From the NCBI GenBank assembly GCA_900544985.1, contig UQXK01000038.1, positions 1 through 16,242 on the forward strand: DNA of 16,242 bases, read 5' to 3'. Both the position numbers and the translations under genes were made by a program. The notes under the pieces are model-generated. The model did no database searches. It was not told the DNA's origin and saw nothing but the letters and a program-made list of their open reading frames with translations. Positions 14,840 to 16,242 of this stretch are shown here, piece by piece. Within the stretch, counting starts at the first letter, position 1; each line of letters starts with the position of its first letter. Origin of the DNA: an uncultured Eubacteriales bacterium (GTDB lineage: Bacteria > Bacillota > Clostridia > Oscillospirales > CAG-272).

Positions 14840-14868
14840 TTGTTTCGTCAGAAAGTTTATGGTAAAAT
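14840..14868 (+). promoter_or_regulatory. Promoter of the AbrB-like gene
   Basis: TTGTTT (14840-14845), 17 bases, TGG-TAAAAT (-10 at 14863-14868, extended by TGG). It is about 50 bases before the start codon. Confidence 0.7.
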
Positions 14869-14919
14869 ATGGCAGATACTTAAAAAGTGTCAAAAAATAT
14901 TTTATTCAAGGAGAAAAAA

Positions 14920-15153
14920 ATGAACACAGAAATAGTCAGAAGGCTCGATGAGCTAAACAGGGTCGTTCTACCGACGGACGCAAGAAAGGCGGTAAATATT
15001 GCCGGTACAGACGCGGTAAAAATTTCATGGGACGAGGAAAAAATCATAATAAAAAAAGCCTATCCCACCTGCAAATTATGCGGAAGCGAGAATGGCTTGA
15101 ATGAAAAGCTTGGAATATGCCGCGAATGCATTGAAAAGATAAAAGCAGAATAA
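14920..15153 (+). CDS. AbrB/SpoVT-type DNA-binding regulator with a C-terminal zinc ribbon
   Basis: 77 residues from the ATG at 14920, with AAGGAGA upstream; the track of in-frame codons further left has no ribosome binding site. Residues 3-48 match the swapped-hairpin AbrB domain: EIVRRLDELNRVVLPTDARK, then KISWDEEKIIIKK. The tail carries two Cys pairs, CKLCGSENG and GICRECIEK, a likely zinc ribbon, common in clostridial AbrB relatives. AbrB proteins act as dimers or tetramers on AT-rich promoters at growth transitions. It is transcribed alone from its own promoter, directly upstream of the small-RNA region. No target can be named. Confidence 0.88.
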   Translation: MNTEIVRRLDELNRVVLPTDARKAVNIAGTDAVKISWDEEKIIIKKAYPTCKLCGSENGLNEKLGICRECIEKIKAE

Positions 15154-15200
15154 ACCCGAACGCCCCCCGAATTTTCTCCTGATAAAAATCCCCAAACCAG

Positions 15201-15229
15201 TTGACAAAATATTATTTTCACTATATAAT
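15201..15229 (+). promoter_or_regulatory. Perfect consensus promoter of small RNA 1
   Basis: TTGACA (15201-15206), 17 bases, TATAAT (15224-15229). No open reading frame follows, only the structured RNA at 15236-15360, so the promoter appears to serve that RNA. Confidence 0.93.
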
Positions 15230-15235
15230 ATTATC

Positions 15236-15360
15236 ATAAAAAAATAGGCGGCTTGCCATACTGCAAATATGACAAGACCTGCATAGACGTGTTAGAGGCA
15301 CACCTATACAATCGGAAAACCGACGCCCGGGATTATTGTAACACAATCCCCTGTATTTTT
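15236..15360 (+). ncRNA. Structured small RNA, copy 1 of an unrecognised family
   Basis: About 125 nt between a perfect promoter and a terminator. Hairpin 1 is CTTGCCATA-CTGCAAA-TATGACAAG (15252-15276, one C-A mismatch). Hairpin 2 has the inner stem GTG-TTAGAGG-CAC and outer pairs ATAG/CTAT (15283-15307). Hairpin 3 is TCGG-AAAA-CCGA (15312-15323). The terminator stem around 15329-15350 (GGGA/TCCC plus TTGT/ACAA) is followed by TATTTTT. The same arrangement with the same two seven-base loops but different stems recurs at 15661-15810. No protein-coding potential is seen. I do not recognise the family. Confidence 0.75.
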
Positions 15361-15430
15361 CAAGAGTTTTCCGCAAAAGCATAGGTTTTTTCAAGTACGC
15401 AATTTTTCATTAAGTTTTTGATGAAACGAG

Positions 15431-15472
15431 CCGTGCCGAGACACTTTCGAAGTCTTTGGTGCGGATTTTTTA
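15431..15472 (+). terminator. Strong terminator downstream of small RNA 1
   Basis: CCGTGCC (15431-15437) pairs with GGTGCGG (15458-15464), with the inner stem AGAC/GTCT around TTCGAA, followed by TTTTTTT. It ends whatever reads through from the RNA at 15236-15360 or starts in 15361-15430; no gene lies in that interval. Confidence 0.8.
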
Positions 15473-15500
15473 TTTGGAAAGCCTGATGAAGAACAAAAGC

Positions 15501-15542
15501 CGCACTGTTGAACGCTTTTTAACAGTGCGTTTTGTTTTTTTC
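15501..15542 (+). terminator. Second strong terminator, in tandem
   Basis: CGCACTGTT (15501-15509) and AACAGTGCG (15521-15529) form a perfect 9-bp stem, followed by TTTTGTTTTTTT. Only about 28 bases separate it from the previous terminator, leaving no room for a gene between them. Confidence 0.85.
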
Positions 15543-15564
15543 ATATATTTTTAAGAGGTAGGAT

Positions 15565-15639
15565 ATGAGTAAGATTACAAGGCGAAAGCCGTACAGTAAA
15601 TGTTTGAAAATATATTCCGGTATCGAATTTAAGGTTTGA
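15565..15639 (+). CDS. Possible 24-residue peptide or gene remnant
   Basis: AAGAGGTAGG lies five bases before an ATG that opens a frame of 24 codons and a TGA stop. The peptide begins MSKITRRKPYSK and is basic. It ends 20-25 bases before structured RNA 2. It could be a leader peptide, a small protein, or the start of a lost gene. No promoter is clear. Recognised only from the ribosome binding site. Confidence 0.3.
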   Translation: MSKITRRKPYSKCLKIYSGIEFKV

Positions 15640-15660
15640 AGTTCTCTGGTTGGAACAGAA

Positions 15661-15810
15661 AAACCGCCGGGGCTTGTGCATGCTGCAAACATCACAAGCT
15701 CGTACAGGGTGTTAGAGGCACCTTATACGCATACGAACGAATTCGTCACCGGAGGCGTTGACAGTATACCACATTTTCACCTCTCTTTCAAGGGGGGTAG
15801 AAAATTTTTT
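15661..15810 (+). ncRNA. Structured RNA, copy 2 of the same family
   Basis: Hairpin 1 is CTTGTG-c-ATG, loop CTGCAAA, CAT-CACAAG (15673-15698). Hairpin 2 is AGGGTG-TTAGAGG-CACCTT with outer GTA/TAC (15702-15728). Hairpin 3 is ACGAA-CGAA-TTCGT (15733-15746). A 13-bp terminator follows: ATTTTC-ACCTCTC (15773-15785) with GGGGGGT-a-GAAAAT (15792-15805), then TTTTT. Loops 1 and 2 equal those of copy 1, while the stem bases differ yet still pair. CCTCT in the terminator's 5' arm could pair with AGAGG in loop 2, a possible switch; copy 1 does not show this clearly. No consensus promoter was found (TTGAAA..ATTTAA near 15604-15632 is weak), and no gene follows within 430 bases. Confidence 0.7.
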
Positions 15811-15921
15811 ACTTACAACGCCGTACCAAAAGTACAATGTAGATGTCGAAATGCGTTCAAGCCGATGTGGAATTACATACATGTAATGCCGCGCGTATAG
15901 GGAGCTGTTGATAAAATCAAA

Positions 15922-15981
15922 AGGGACGGTTTCCGGTTTTCGGAAGGTTTCAGGGACGGTTTCCGGTTTTCGGAAGGTTCC
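15922..15981. repeat. Tandem pair of 30-base palindromic units (REP-like)
   Basis: Two units, 15922-15951 and 15952-15981, are identical over 28 bases. Each starts AGGGACGGT and holds the hairpin TTCCG-GTTTT-CGGAA. From memory, GGGACGGTT-type palindromes occur in clostridial genomes near Y1 (REP-associated tyrosine) transposases, but no transposase is in this window. Around it (15811-16079) I see no gene. Confidence 0.8.
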
Positions 15982-16079
15982 CCACTTGGCCTATTATTGG
16001 TCTATTACGATCGCTCGATATTTGTTTTGTCGGTTCCCTGACGCGTGGTGTTTTGTTTCAGGAGGGCTTATTGTCTACC

Positions 16080-16111
16080 GCTTCGTGCATGGTTTTTTCC
16101 ATGCACGGAGC
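16080..16111. other. Long perfect hairpin of unknown role
   Basis: GCTTCGTGCATGG (16080-16092) pairs with CCATGCACGGAGC (16099-16111) over 13 bp with one T-G pair and a six-T loop. CTACC just before (16075-16079) could pair with GGTAG at 16132-16136, making a larger structure. No T-run follows, so it is not a terminator. It may be part of a structured RNA or a mobile-element end. Confidence 0.55.
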
Positions 16112-16172
16112 ACCCGGCAATTATTCCCGCAAGGTAGCAGTAGGCGCTCTGAAATTCAGTTTATATATATCC

Positions 16173-16242
16173 CTTCGCCACAACTATATCACTTTATTTT
16201 GGCGAAGCTTTTGAGATTCCAAAGGACTTTTCACGAAAAGTC
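16173..16242. other. Two hairpins at the right edge of the window
   Basis: CTTCGCCA (16173-16180) pairs with TGGCGAAG (16200-16207), and GACTTTT-CACG-AAAAGTC (16225-16242) forms a 7-bp stem running up to the window end. Both resemble dispersed palindromic repeats rather than genes. No coding region is visible between 15811 and 16242. Confidence 0.4.

Noticed and set aside
15289..15301. PyrR-binding or c-di-GMP riboswitch element, because of AGAGG and GCAAA loops
   Set aside because: The PyrR site needs a CCAGAGAGG-type loop with a bulged stem, and c-di-GMP-I needs its full tetraloop-receptor core. Neither is present.
15483..15500. CTGATGA resembling a hammerhead ribozyme core
   Set aside because: There is no stem II followed by GAAA and no matching stems I and III, so the core motif alone is chance.
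15236..15810. CRISPR array, because of similar spaced copies
   Set aside because: There are only two copies, about 420 bases apart, with differing stems and terminators between them; no short regular repeat-spacer pattern and no cas genes.
15676..15900. 74-codon frame through RNA copy 2
   Set aside because: It starts inside hairpin 1 and runs through the terminator, with no ribosome binding site. The RNA structure explains the sequence better.

Overview
The window looks like chromosomal DNA from an anaerobic Bacillota of the class Clostridia. This rests on A/T-rich codon use, strong purine-rich ribosome binding sites, consensus sigma-A promoters, a T-box leader, a Bacillus-type PurF with propeptide and Fe-S cysteines, an ANTAR antiterminator next to glutamine synthetase, and a type III glutamine synthetase. 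The genus cannot be told from the sequence alone.

Layout. 1-1029 (minus, cut by the window edge) is a second PurF-like protein whose glutaminase half has lost its catalytic residues. 1030-1740 is non-coding and holds its long leader plus the promoter and a probable operator of a divergent marR-MATE efflux operon (1741-3527). A bidirectional terminator at 3533-3563 separates this from a convergent minus-strand cluster: glnA, an ANTAR regulator, pyrG and purF (8816 down to 3567). glnN (9449-11536) is divergent from glnA. The 630-base gap between the two glutamine synthetase genes is full of hairpins: a terminator-type leader on each side and two copies of an 86-base repeat. An asparagine T-box (11655-12066) precedes asnB (12092-13669). 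Then come a small membrane-anchored protein, a small lipoprotein and a small AbrB-type regulator with a zinc ribbon.

The last 1.1 kb (15154-16242) has no convincing large gene. It holds two related structured RNAs of about 125-150 nt, each ending in its own terminator, further terminators, a tandem 30-base palindromic repeat and several long hairpins.

How it fits together. Nearly every enzyme here makes or spends glutamine: GlnA and GlnN make it, while PurF, PyrG and AsnB spend it for purines, CTP and asparagine. The ANTAR protein is a natural candidate to control the glnA and glnN leaders. Both carry a terminator that competes with hairpins whose six-base loops have A at position 1 and G at position 4, the known ANTAR recognition pattern. 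The most novel-looking items are the twin RNAs at 15.2 and 15.7 kb, the paired glutamine synthetase leaders, and the PurF paralogue without a glutaminase nucleophile.
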